A program made the position numbers and the translations under genes. Shown here piece after piece: positions 9,479 to 21,827 of a stretch of DNA of 64,000 nucleotides (its first letter is position 1; every line of letters begins with the position of its first letter). This stretch comes from Solen grandis (taxonomy: Eukaryota > Mollusca > Bivalvia > Adapedonta > Solenidae), in the NCBI GenBank assembly GCA_021229015.1, contig CM037777.1, positions 70,382,952 to 70,446,951 of the forward strand, written 5' to 3'. Under the pieces are notes generated by a model. It searched no databases. It was not told where the DNA came from and saw only the letters and a list, made by a program, of their open reading frames with translations.

Positions 9479-10625
9479 ATGGAGACGGACGTAACAGGTA
9501 ATACTGGACTAACATACATTACGTATGCCATTTATATATTTATTATTTATTGATAGCGTTTTTCTCAAATAAAAAATCACACTGTTGAAAAGAAACACCG
9601 ATGGGTTTATTTACAAGATACGCGTTTCCATACCGCTTCGCTATAAACCAAATTTGAATATTCACAGGGGAAAAACTGATTGTCAAACAAAAATGATTGA
9701 ATTTGGAAAGATTGTTGTATTAAAACCGAAGTTCAGCTATTATTGAGAACTGCATGTTAGAATGAAACAATGAATCCTTGTCAGTTTTCTTTCAGAGCTT
9801 GATGCCATAACAGAAATTTATGATATACCTGAACATTTCCAAACGAAAGACGTGTTTTCGCCTTCAAGGATTTCACGTAAAATGGTGAATATAACCGTAC
9901 AAAAACTGATCAATTCAAACTATATATCGAAAAACTGAGAGTCCAAATGTTGCGTTAAGCATAACCTGGAACAGTAAAGAAGGAGTGAATTTCCTCAACA
10001 AATGAATCATGTAACTAATATATCAATTTGCTGTGAGGGCCGAACATATTTCAATGAACATCATTATTCTATTTGCCATATTCCTATGGGCATATTACAT
10101 GTCAGAGGTGCGTGAACTGCTGCACTTCAATGGCTTCCGTTACATAATTTCATTCAAAGTATATGTTCATTGATGTTTTTTCCCACCTACGCATCGTTGT
10201 ATAGTTATCGTTCATTGTATGCCGTGACAATATCTGTAATAAAATGATAAATAAATAATATAAAGATTGTTTTGCATTTAATTATTGTAAGATCTGTAAA
10301 AAAATATCACACACCTAATCATCAGCTCGTCATGCAAACATATTTATCTATTGTATAAAGATGGTACCAGCGAACAGGTGCACGCATATGACATCCTATC
10401 CGGTATTGTGATTCCTGCGTTAAGTAAAGAAAAATAGTGTTAGAAGTTGAGAGTCCTTATTAAATAAATATTATTTATCGTTCGAACTCCGTTATTTTCA
10501 GTTAGGACAAAATGCTGATTTACGGTAATATATACAATCTCATTGGAACTTTACAGGTCCAGTGGATTACTTGTAAGATGGGTTGACGATACACATGCTC
10601 TCGGAATTTTTGGAACTAAGTCAGC

Positions 10626-10697
<72 letters not shown>

Positions 10698-11341
10698 AAA
10701 ACGAATTTCACGCTTGATCTTGAGAGAATATGAATAAAACCATTGAATCTACATCTGGGATGAAAAAAGTGGTAGGTGATCAAGTGGTGACGTAAATTTT
10801 AAATTTATGTGGACAGGGAAATCAAGACAACAAAACTGAGAACGTGAGATTTTCGTTTTTTCTTATTTTTTACAGTATCATCAAACTTGTAATAGTATAC
10901 TAGTCCAGCACATATTCTGTTCAGCTATACACTTGGACAAACTTACTATTAAGATGATTGCCATTTAGGAGAAGTTATAGTAGAAAAGTTTGCATACATT
11001 GCCACTTTTCTAGATCTAACCAATACAGTGTATCCATAACATATACATTTGAATCTAATCAACCTTTTTTCCGTTGCAATCTGCAACTTTATCTTTGTGT
11101 AAAAATGTACAGGAAATTAAAGAAAGCACACTCTTCAATTGTTTCTTACAGCATTTTATTCGTCGTAAATCAAAAATTATTTTTCTTACATGTTTTATGG
11201 GATTTTTTTTTTTTCTAAATGTCAAGATCAATGGAAAATATGTATTTTTTTTCAGCGAGAGAAGCATTAAATGGTTTCCACCATAGTCAACTCAAGTTGC
11301 GATGTCTGAACGAAGCCACCAAACAATCAAGAGAGAAGGCA
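9479..11341 (+). pseudogene. Possible 5' exons of the ZNFX1-like locus (weak)
   Basis: Three candidate exons have matching splice signals. The first, 9479-9497, starts ATGGAGACGG and ends CAG|GTAA. The second starts after TTTCTTTCAG near 9797 and joins the first in frame, continuing open for about 45 codons (ITEIYDIPEHFQTKDVF). The third lies between TTTTTTTCAG near 11256 and ATG|GTAAC near 11342 and reads REALNGFHHSQLKLRC. The decayed ZNFX1-like body follows downstream. I recognise no homology in these segments, so the assignment rests only on splice sites and frame. A (TA)n tract and non-coding sequence lie between them. Confidence 0.25.
10629..10693. repeat. (TA)n microsatellite
   Basis: About 32 uninterrupted TA dinucleotides. 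Confidence 0.98.
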
Positions 11342-12536
11342 GCAACTCACGTGAAGAGCAATGGTAACAATACTTAAAATTATAAATACAAATTAAAATT
11401 GAGAAAGCAAATGATACTCAAGTGAGCAATCAAGCGATAGCCCTTTCTTGATTGTAAAACGTTGTTCCTTATTTTGCGTATTCGTATTTAATTAACCTGC
11501 TAACGTGTACTTATTTTCGCACAGCATATTTTAATACTGTAAAGAATAAACGTCAAGGGAATCGTGTCGATATGCCCTAAAGAGTATGGACAAGGCGCTA
11601 CATGGACATATTAAAATTTTCGCTGTTATTCATGATTCCATTTTATCGAGAATCTAAAATTATCGTGAATAACCTTTTATCTTTACTCGGAATGGTATAG
11701 TTAATAAAACCTTGTCAACAGACTCGTTAAGTGTATTCTGAATTCTAGAAAACAAATACAAACAAATTCTGTTTTACTGAAAACAACAACAACAACTACA
11801 AAAATTAACAAAAATGATACCTCTTTTACAGTTTCACGTCATTCCGGCGGTGGGATTTCGGGTCTACGGAGATACCCACAACAAAGACATAGTAACAAAG
11901 ATGATGCGAGAGATACCGAATTATTAATAAATGACTGGAAAAGGTGACACAGTTCTTCAGAACGTTTGTTTAGTCCTACAACGGAGATAGGTGCATCTGG
12001 ATATGATATGAACATGCATACAAACAGGGTAAAGGAAAATACAGTCTCGAACAAAGATATTTGATAATCTGGCTTTTGTAATAAAATCAAATGAAACACC
12101 AGATGTAATACAGAAGTAAACAAGACATGACTTATCACAAATTGGTTGAATTATCTGAAATGGATGATAATCCCGACGGACTATTGCTACAAATTGGCAA
12201 CTCTAAAAGTGGATTTTTGAATCTCTTAACAAAAGACCTAAATTTTGATAAATTTTTACACGTTTTAAAGATTTAATAATTGTATAAATCATCAATATAA
12301 TTTAAAAATCAAACGATACTGCAACAAATGTGTATTTATATTGTTAAATTATGTGTGCCTTTTTGACTGCTTTACCTAGCGGGATAGGTAAGTACAACAG
12401 TATATTGAGGACGATAGAAGCAGTCAAATCTGAACATAACTTGCTTGGTGAAGACCTTCAAATGAAATAGCAATGTGCAAAGAAATGATAAGGATTAAAG
12501 AGGACAAATGCTGTTTTTAACGAACAAAAAGGAAAA

Positions 12537-13414
12537 ATGCCCTCAACAATTAATGAAAATCTAAAACCACCAGATAGTTTCAGAGAAATAAATATTTTCC
12601 CCAACTTGAAAGATTTACAAGAGAACAAAAACCTTTCCTTCGTGCTAACAAAATGGAGGGGAAATTCGACTGTTTGGATACATATTTTGACATACAGTTT
12701 CGACTTCTCAGGGAAGATTACATTCAGCCCCTCCGTCATGGCATATCAGAATACAGACGTCGAGTTGTTCAACAAGAGTTCTGAAAAATATAAGGAATCC
12801 GTTTATATAAATCGGTGCATATTATGTGGCCAGTGTGTTCAGCAACTGGATTTAATCATTATTTGCAGTTTGATACCACCGAATACAAAACGTTGAACTG
12901 GGCATCTTCAAAAGGCTTTTACACGGGTCATTGCTGTGCTTATCTACTGACAATTTCGAATCAATTATTTATGCAATAGTAACTTACAGGAATGTTGAGG
13001 ATTTGCGCAATGGATTTATACAGGTTCAATTAGAAACGGACTCAAGTCTGGTGATGTTTTCGTGATGGCTGAAACAACCTTTTTTGAGCTTACCGACATA
13101 TTTTGCAAGGTCTAAATGAAGTTAGTGAAGATATGCCTTTTCTGAAATATTTCATTGAATGTGTGACTTCTTTAGAACGGCCAAAATACTTCCTGGGTGA
13201 TTATGGAGGACCATTATATGAATTGAGATGCTTGTTTAAAGACCATATCGATTCAAATACCGTATTCTCCATTCTTTCCCCTCTTTTATGGCCCATGGAG
13301 AAAGACGTTAAATTGGACTCGAAGCAATATGAAGCTATTAAAAACGCCATAACAAGCGAATTAGCGATTATTCAAGGACCCCCGGTACAGGGAAGACATA
13401 TGTTGGTCTCATAA
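12537..13414 (+). pseudogene. ZNFX1-like pre-helicase region (fragments)
   Basis: Two frames share the work. 12537-12660 reads PPDSFREINIFPNLKDL, then the adjacent frame gives CLDTYFDIQFRLLREDYI up to about 12781. A further piece (ESIIYAIVTYRNVEDL, about 12955-13010) and 13103-13380 (YFIECVTSLERPKYFLGDYG, then LDSKQYEAIKNA) complete the region leading into Walker A. At 13379 five Cs stand where the frame needs six, so the P-loop falls out of frame. Confidence 0.8.
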
Positions 13415-15415
13415 TTACTTAACTGCTAATGCAGAATCATATTGTTTGGAAGAGGAAGAAGGTAAACTTGTCCAATCATGGTTGTGTGCTACACAAACCA
13501 TGCTCTTGATCAGTTTTTAGAAGGTGTACTGCAATTCTGCCCTTCTGGAATTGTGAGAATCGGTGGTCAGTGCAAAAATGAAGCTTTGCTTAAATATACA
13601 CTTAAACACATTCAGAGAAGAAGAGAAACACGATGAGAAAAAATATTAAAGAAATCAGTGATGTCCTGAGAAAACAGTCATTGTTATTGTCAGATTTCAA
13701 GTTCTAAAATCGTTTATGTCACAAAGTCAAATACAGTCATTTGAAAGAAATTACGAAAGCCAAAGTGAATATATCACTAAATGGCTAGGTCTTGACAAGG
13801 AAGAAGTCATACGAGAAGGTGAAAGCATGAAACAAAAATGTAAGCGGGAGCTCTTCATAATGCAGAACGTCGAACCAATGACGGAGTCAGAATCTTCAGC
13901 AATCACACGTGTGTGGGATTTATCATTGTATGAACGGGCATTGCTATATAAATACTGGGTAAAAGTAACAAGCGATGAAGTAGAGAAAACCATTAAAATA
14001 GAAAAGAATGAAAATAGACCCATGGAAGTGATCCATTCAATGGAGAACTACCAAGAAGCTCTGCACAAAGAAACTACTACAATATGTATCAATCAATGCT
14101 ATTGTTAAAGCACAAATCACATCACTGAAACGCGAAGCGGATCAGAACATTAACAAAGCAATGGAAGTATGGCTTGCTTTAGATAAATGTATTGAATCAA
14201 ATCTTTTAATTAAAACTACTCTTGATGAATAAATACCGTACATTTCTGAAGTATCGGACGATGTTGATTATAAAAGAGAATTGATGAATGAGGAAGAGGA
14301 TGAAGTTTATAATAGACATAAAATGGGCAACATGGAAACATATGAAGAAGAAATAAGTCGAATTTTAATGTGGAAGAAAAATAAGAGAAACTATTATGTA
14401 AGAACTATTTTAATGAAATCAAATGTAATGACCAAACAAAGTGCTGCTGAAGTATACGATGTCAATGCCAATTTTCAGAGTTGTCGCCGAGAATTGTATA
14501 TGCATTGGTTGAAAGAATTTCAATGTAAACTTCGATCAAAAGTGAAATTGTATGAGACTGAATACAACGAGGCTGCAGAAAAATTGCGAGCATTTAGGGA
14601 CATGGAAGCAAGAGATATAATTAAGCAGGCAAATATTATTGGACTTACTACAACAGGTGCTGCTAAGTATAGGACTTTGTTACAGTGCTTTAGTCCAAAG
14701 ATTATAATTGTAGAAGAGGAGGCATAGGTTTTGGAATCACACATTATTACTGCATTGAACAGAGACTGTCAACATCTTATACTTATTGGTGACCACAAGC
14801 AACTTAGACCTTCTACAACTGTTTATGAACTTGCTGAAAAATTCAATCTTGATATTTCGCTGTTTGAACGGATGGTGCGGAATTGTATTCCACATGTGAC
14901 ACTATCAGAACAGCACAGAATGAGGCCCGAAATAAGTTAATGCGATATCCTAACCTTTATCCTGATCTGCAAGATCATGTCAGTGTCACACATTATCACG
15001 ATGTGAAAGGAATCGAGGGTAATATTTTATTTATCAATCATGAAATGCCAGCAATAGGTAAGCAATCAAGAAGTTACTCAAATCCAGGAGAAGCAGAGTA
15101 CACTGGTTCTCTTTGCCGATATCTTCTGAAACAAGGCTACCGGGATGATCAAATTACAGTTATAACACCCTACATTGGTCAAGAAAGGAAATGCCTAAAA
15201 AAAGAATTTGGAAAGATACGTATAACAGCCGTTGACAATTATCAAGGAGAAGAAAATGAAATTATATTGTTATCATTAGTAAGAAGTAGTTCGGTTCTGA
15301 GAAACCCAATAGGGTTTGTCGGTATCGAAGACAGAATATGTTTAGCGCTCTCAAGAGCAAAAAATGGTATGTATGTTGATAGGTAAATTTCAACCTTTTC
15401 CAACTACATAGTGAT

Positions 15416-16955
15416 ATGTGGCAATATATGGTAAATTTGATGAAAAAAAAGAATTGCATGAATGACCACATCGTTGTCAGATGTCAAAATCATCCACATA
15501 ATACTACTGTCATCAGAAGGAATGAAGATTTCCTAAAGGTGCTTGAAGTTGGATGTCATTTGTTATGCAGCAAACAGTTACCGTGTGGACATACTTGTCC
15601 TAAAACATGTTATGTCTTGGATAATGAGCACAAACAATTTAAATGCTGGAAAAACTGCACTAGATATATTTGTGAACGAGGGCATACATGTCTGAAAAAG
15701 TGTTGGCTGGACTGTGGAAAATGTATTCCTGTAATGAAAACATTTCCACTTTGCGGTCATAAATTAGAATTGCCCTGTCATATGGAATCTAACATATTCA
15801 GTTGTTTCCTTCCTTCTGACATCATTTTAACATGTGGTGATAAATGTAAAAGACCGTGCTATCAATGCATTGAGGAGGAAAGCCATGAAGTAATGTGCAG
15901 TGAACATCTGTTTGGTGGTCATTATTATTATATAGAATGTTCGGGAGTTATTAGATCTGCTGTATGCAAAAAGTAGTGCAAAAAACAACTGCAATGTTCA
16001 CATCTATGCGCAGGAAACTGCCATGAATGCATTAGGGATAAAATCCACAAGGGTTGCAAAGAGATCTGCAGTAAGATATTACCATGCGGTCACCCATGTA
16101 GCCACCCATGCAGCGATTTTTGTCCACCATGTCAACGAAACTGTGAATGGATCTGTTCACATGGCATTCAGTGTCGCAAACTTTGTTCAGAAGTCTGTGA
16201 TAAATGTGAAGAAATGTGCATGTTCAAATGTCAGCATATCAAATGTGAAAGCAAATGTTATGAAAATTGTCCAGAAACTAAATGCAACATGCCATGTAAA
16301 TTGAAATTGGAACTGTGGACATCATTGTTGTGGGCTCTGTGGCGAAGTGTGCGTATGTATAGATTGCATACCTTCCAAATCAAATGCGAGTTCATTGAAC
16401 GAAACAACAAAGAAAGATAAACTGTACATCTCGCTTCCTGATTGCAGATGTATTATTGAAGTGAGTAGACTCGATAACATGATGAAAACTGTGCCATTTA
16501 GTCGCAAAGATTTATCCATACGGTGTCCAAATGCAGAATGTAATCTTCCAATACGAACAGACATGAGGAGATACACGAATGTTTTGAAACAATCCAGACA
16601 GAATATATTACAAAGGTATAATACATTGCATGGAAGCAATGAGGAACGTATATATCAGATCACAGCTCTGAGGCAAACTATTAGCATTCTTCGCGACAAA
16701 GGTTTAACTTTTTATGAATCAATGGTTATTGAAAAACAATTGATTTCAGCTGACAGGGGTAGAATTCACATCATTCAAATTACACTAGATTGTTTAACAG
16801 ACTTGCTGCAAATAAGAGAACAGATACTAAGAATGCCTTCATGTCTTTCTTTCACCGATGCACTTTTGCTAGGGCATCTACGAGAACACATATTGAATGA
16901 AAAATCGTATTTGAAATATCAGTATTGGGAAGATGTGAAACGAAACGGGAAATGA
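15416..16955 (+). pseudogene. NF-X1 zinc-finger array and start of the C-terminal domain
   Basis: Open from 15416 to a TAG at 15973, continuing in the same frame to about 16310, then shifting to the frame of 16347-16955. The Cys/His spacing (LPCGHTCPKTC, GHTCLKKCWLDCG, LPCGHPCSHPCSDFCPPC, CGHHCCGLCGEVC across the shift) is typical of NF-X1 fingers. The following C-terminal block (CRCIIEVSRLDNMM) resembles the cysteine-rich region after the fingers in ZNFX1 relatives. Apart from one stop and one shift, the finger cysteines are well preserved, suggesting recent loss. Confidence 0.8.
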
Positions 16956-17217
16956 ATAGACTCACAATGTGTCTAAACTTAAAAAAAAACTTACTTCCGA
17001 GCTTTATGCAAGTAGATTGAAAAAAGCTGGTATTTCTAAAGTGCTTGAGTTAGCGGATACAATTCTTTCGGAAAATGCAGCATTCTCCTTTTCCTCCCCG
17101 AAAAGCGCTGCAGTAACACATGTGTTTAAGGAGCTACAGATCACTTTACGCCAAAATAGAGAAGTTAAAGAATCTTTACTGCTTTCTCTGATGGAGAGAT
17201 TAAATAAAGTCAAATAG

Positions 17218-18857
17218 CATGCTGTTCCCGTCAAAAAAATCCAAAAAACTCTTGATAGACAAAGGTATAGATGTAACCCAGGTTAAAAGTGTGTTTTTAA
17301 ATGATAATCGTTTATAGACACCTTTAACATAAATGCAAGGATAAAAAATAAAGCACAATAAACTGATATTTTACAAATAAAAATAATGATAAAACTAAGT
17401 GATTTAAAAAAAAAAATTTTTTGACTTACAGAATGATTTTACCAAGTGAAACTATTTTACAATACCAATGTGACACCCAAATATGTCGGGCCAACGTATT
17501 TTGTAAATATATTTATATGTTATAATATTCATTTAGATTTTTGATATTAATATATTTACATAATGTTCATAAGAATGTAATTGATTGTTATTTTCATTTG
17601 ATAATATAAGCCCATTTAATAATGTAGTAGTAGACAGTGTTGCACTTTGGAAAGAAAATGTAGTATTGTCATATTGTCGTATTTTCTAAATGATTTTTTT
17701 TCCAATTGGATCTCTGTAGTGTAAATATAGTGTGTCTCATTCTAAAAGCTATTATAAAGCAAACCTTTTACCAGTGTATGATGAAACATATCATGATTGT
17801 GTATTTAATTTTGTTCTCATCTTTATTTATCTATTATTTTGATACGTTTATTTTTATTTCATTATGTATAGTTATTCAAACCATACCAAGGTATATGCGT
17901 TAGATCAGCATTCTGTAATACAAATGCTATTTGAGGGGTTTGGAGCAAAAGAGAGCCAACCTTAAAAATAAATAAATAAATAAATTAATAAAAATAAAGG
18001 TATGGTTAGTTCACTATAGCACCAGACCGCTTGCAATCAAATAATGAAACCTGAATGATATGATACATGGATGAATCCGCTAAATATATACTAGATATCA
18101 TAGACCTATAACAAATCAAAATTCTATTTTGAGTATATGATAATTGCGTTAAATAAATCAGTATATCCGAAGTTTATGATTATACATTATAGGTACCATT
18201 ACAAAAAGGTATTATGTACCATACTTTAAATGTAATGTTTTGAATACAAGGTTTTTAAGTTTCACGTTTTTACATGTTCAAACCATGTTGCTGATTCGTA
18301 TGAAACTGTCCTTTAAACCATAATTGTATTGATGTTGGTGATTTAAATATACCGTTCATATTGGAGATTCACATGAATTTGTACAAAAAAGTTCATGACC
18401 TGATGAATTTGAAACATTGGATCATTTTAGATGACACATTCGTAGGCCCGAGAATGTATTAAGGAAATTATTTAAATCGTATATTTTATGTACGAGGTCA
18501 TCCGTAAAATTTGTGGACATACGTTGTTTTAAACAAAAAGGAAGTGGCATGTTAGAAAACTAATTGGGTTCCTTTAAGGTTCAATCCAAGTTTGTTTAAA
18601 ACAATCGTTTGAGTACTGCAACGAGTAAGAAAACTGTAATTAACACAATATAACCAACTCACTTACGGAACACTTCTGACTTCAAACGACGTCATGACGC
18701 CCCTGACTTAACAAAAAGTCATATTTTCTTTTAATAAAAATCTCCACTAACCCATTGATGGTAAATGTCTTGGTACCACTCCTCGTCACACCTTTATCAC
18801 AAACGTTCGGATAGCATTCCGAATGTCTATGGTGTCCATAAATCGCCTGTCGCCTGT
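17218..18857. other. Intergenic, AT-rich, nothing recognised
   Basis: Only short spurious ORFs, A/T runs and a GGTATTATGTACC-like near-palindrome (about 18200-18220). No gene or repeat family was identified before the gap. Confidence 0.5.
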
Positions 18858-18957
18858 NNNNNNNNNNNNNNNNNNNNNNNNNNNNNNNNNNNNNNNNNNN
18901 NNNNNNNNNNNNNNNNNNNNNNNNNNNNNNNNNNNNNNNNNNNNNNNNNNNNNNNNN
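18858..18957. other. Assembly gap (100 N)
   Basis: Exactly 100 Ns, the conventional size for a gap of unknown length. ORFs crossing it are meaningless. Confidence 1.
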
Positions 18958-19868
18958 GATCATATGTATATTCGTCTTATATTGTCCCATGGTGACTACG
19001 GTCACTCCGAAATAAAACGTAAAACTACGTTATTCTACGAACACTTCCCGAACACATAATCTACATGCTGGTGTAAAGTTCACACTTTGTTCAATGGGAA
19101 ATAAACATAAACTTGAGATCTTCCCCCAGTCACTGCTTGGTTTATTTAAACCTGCGAATTATACCGGGTATTGCCGATCCTATGGTGAAATGGTCTATAA
19201 CAATAATGCTTCTGCATTTTAGATGACACTGGTTTAGACATTTCATAACCCAATTAAAACTTGCATTTTTGCATACTGGTTTGCAGTTTGCCCTAATCAA
19301 TCGTCCAATGAAATGCTTGTATTTCGTTTAAAATTTGAAAAAAACAAAAAACAAAACAACAACAACAACAACAACAAAAAAAAAAACAACAACAACAACA
19401 AAAAAAACGCATAAAATGAACCGTTATCTTGATATGGAGAAATTATAATACCCGCGTGACCAAAGAGCATTATAGTCGGAGCTTGTTGCGGTGGCGAATG
19501 ATGACGTCATGTTTTGCTAGCCAAAAATGTAAACGTACCCAGCAACACTGACTCTGAACCATGTACTGTCAATACAGGAGGCGGTACCAAAATACGAGGT
19601 CAAAGGCAAAGCTGTATGGCGTACGTGACAAACTCTAAATATGTTTTCGTTAATATCTTAATTTTTATTGATTTATCGCAACGCTCCGATTCTCGTCGCT
19701 TGCGAAAAATTCTATAAAATTTAAAAATAAACGATAAATAAAGGCCCCCAAAAAGTTCCGTTTCTAGTCTCCCGACCGACTCTCTTTCCTAAAGGTTTTT
19801 TTTTTCATTTCCGTCTTAAAAACTCTTTCCTATACTTTTTTTCTACTCTTCGCAACATCATTAAACAA

Positions 19869-19902
<34 letters not shown>

Positions 19903-20254
19903 TTTCTTTCTGGCTGGAGACCAGAAATGAAACTATTTTTTGCTAAACTTTAAATTGTATTTTCGAATACCGTGACGTCGTCAATGTTGTTAACACTTCT
20001 ACCGACACAATGTCAAGTGGTTTAAATACACGTAAGGAATACGGACTTTGGAATGAAATGAAAAAAAAAAAATGCTAGGTCTGCTTCTTGTCATCTTTTT
20101 TTACAAAAATAGAAGACATGTATAACAACATTGCAGGAAGTTGGCTAGGTGTATATGTCTTGCAAGTTGGACAACATGCAAATATCAAACTTGTTTGGAA
20201 TTTAGTGTTTGTATGGCATTCGACGTTTGAATTCTAAACTAACTTGGGGTTTGG
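18958..20254. other. Intergenic with simple repeats
   Basis: Contains a CAA/A-rich low-complexity tract (19338-19407), an (AC)n tract (19870-19900) and a segment (about 19040-19150) resembling 4190-4330. No gene seen. Confidence 0.5.
19870..19900. repeat. (AC)n microsatellite
   Basis: About 15 uninterrupted AC units. Confidence 0.97.
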
Positions 20255-20553
20255 TACGGTGGCACTGAGGTGACATGTGCAATAGTTTTTTTTTTTTGGT
20301 ATTGTTTTCCCGAGTTAATTTTTTTTTTAACTCGGGAAAACAGTCATTTTTGTTTTCCCGTGTTATATTTTTTTTTTAACTCGGGAAAACAGTCATTTTT
20401 GTTTTCCCGTGTTATTTTTTTTTTTAACTCGGGAAAACAAAAAATATTGTTTTGTTTTCACTTTGTTTTCCCGAGTTAAAAAAAAAATTAACTCGGGAAA
20501 ACAATACCAAAAAAAAAAACAACTATTGCACATGTCACCTCAGTGCCACCGTA
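20255..20553. mobile_element. 299-bp palindromic insertion with 6-bp target duplication
   Basis: The ends are long exact inverted repeats, TACGGTGGCACTGAGG... and ...CCTCAGTGCCACCGTA, reaching at least 33 bp inward before poly-T/poly-A tracts. Immediately outside both ends lies GTTTGG (20249-20254 and 20554-20559). The core holds several nested hairpins of GTTTTCCCGAGTTAA / TTAACTCGGGAAAAC around T/A runs, two of them tandem ~72-bp repeats. The frames across it are repeat translations. It looks like a foldback or MITE-type DNA element; the family is unknown. Confidence 0.85.
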
Positions 20554-21130
20554 GTTTGGCGTTAGTATTGAGGAAATCAAATACCAATCGAGGTTGGAGT
20601 AAGATGTTACCATTCAAAACCGAAAACAAATACCAAACTCCAAACAAGTTGTCATTGGAATTTTAATTACCAAAATAAACTATCTTGGAATTTATTCAAC
20701 TCCACACACCAGATCAATCTCCTATGCCTAAAAGGTTATACAATAAGTGTTATCAATAACAATCTCATTAAACACATGTCTTAACTGCTGACATCGCATT
20801 AAAGGTCGACTCAAATTGACCTTTCATTAGAAAATCAAATTTTCGGTTAAAAAAATGCTTGGGTATGACATCTTGAATATTCGCAGGTTAACGGCAGCAA
20901 ACGGACTTTTTATTGCGGATATCACCAAGGTATTCCGATTTTCAAATTCAAATTGTTTTGAAACGCGCATTCCGATTGGACGATTTTCGACGTCATTTTC
21001 TTATTAATATTCATGACGTAAAGGTCCACTTGAGACGACCTTTCATTGGATGTTGTCAGATCTTCGTAGCGTAGAGTATCATAGCTGATTTTAATGAGAT
21101 TGTATCAATAATAAACATGAATAATATGCC
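20554..21130. other. Intergenic, nothing recognised
   Basis: A tandem-like pair AAAGGTCGACTCAAATTGACC (about 20802) and AAAGGTCCACTTGAGACGACC (about 21020), each followed by TTTCATT, suggests a degraded small element. No gene. Confidence 0.4.
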
Positions 21131-21759
21131 TACTGTAAAATCATTAATTCTCGTTGACATAAAATTCCCTGGATTGCGAACTTAAGGAAATTTCGTGGGC
21201 ACCTTTATTCGTGGATTCATCTGATAAAAAACTGATGAAAATTTGTGAACCCTCCGAATTTCGCATTGTACATCTGTAGTTCATTATAAATGAATTGTTG
21301 AGCGAGGTTCCTCCTTCATTGGACAGTTGAAGCGGGGTAAGTTTTGTACTGATCAAATTGGGACTATGTAGTAGCCAAACCAGTGATAACCTGAATGTCA
21401 CAGTAAACTGGGGGAGAATGGGACAATACGACAGTGGGAATGGCTAATGTAGGCTACTAGTCAGCTACATGTATATGCAAAATCAGACCTGTAACAGCTG
21501 CAAAATGAGTCATAAACAAGATACAGACGAGTTGAAAATATGAATGGTTCAACGATAAGTCAGTACCTTCAAACGTATTATCGGTCAACAAGTAATAAAG
21601 TTTGACCGACTTCTTATTCAATATAGCTCTATTTACTAAGATAATATCAAAATTATCTTAAACCTAAACTTCAGACCTGCTTTCCTTTTCCTCTAAGTAT
21701 AGTGTAACTATGTACAGTAAGTGCATTGTTAACTACAGTGCGTAAACTTATATTACATA

Positions 21760-21827
<68 letters not shown>

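Larger units (their letters stand above)
11831..17217 (+). pseudogene. ZNFX1: ZNFX1-like NFX1-type zinc-finger helicase, heavily broken
   Basis: Successive plus-strand fragments follow the ZNFX1 order. An N-terminal helical region (YHKLVELSEMDDNPDG, 12127-12273) comes first, then PPDSFREINIFP and FRLLREDYIQPLRHGI (12540-12780) and the pre-helicase block (13103-13380). Helicase motifs follow: Walker A GTGKT (13384-13398), motif Ia [10 protein letters not shown] (near 13490), motif II EEEA (14713-14724), GDHKQLRP (near 14790), EQHRMRPE (near 14910) and DNYQGEENE...LALSRAKNG (15231-15366). Then come NF-X1 Cys/His fingers (LPCGHTCPKTC and many CxxxC units, 15480-16340) and a C-terminal domain (16347-17217). 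Vertebrate and nematode relatives act in antiviral dsRNA sensing and small-RNA inheritance. Breaks include a frameshift at Walker A (~13379), TAA 14230, TAG 14725 (CAG to TAG), a shift near 14936, a shift near 15380, TAG 15973, a shift near 16310 and one in an A-run near 16981. No introns are visible from 12,127 on. An AATAAA lies near 17346. Confidence 0.88.

Noticed and set aside
15578..15760. Antisense ORFs over the helicase pseudogene
   Set aside because: Shadow frames of the zinc-finger coding sequence.
18682..19059. ORFs spanning the first gap
   Set aside because: They are open only because of the 100 Ns.
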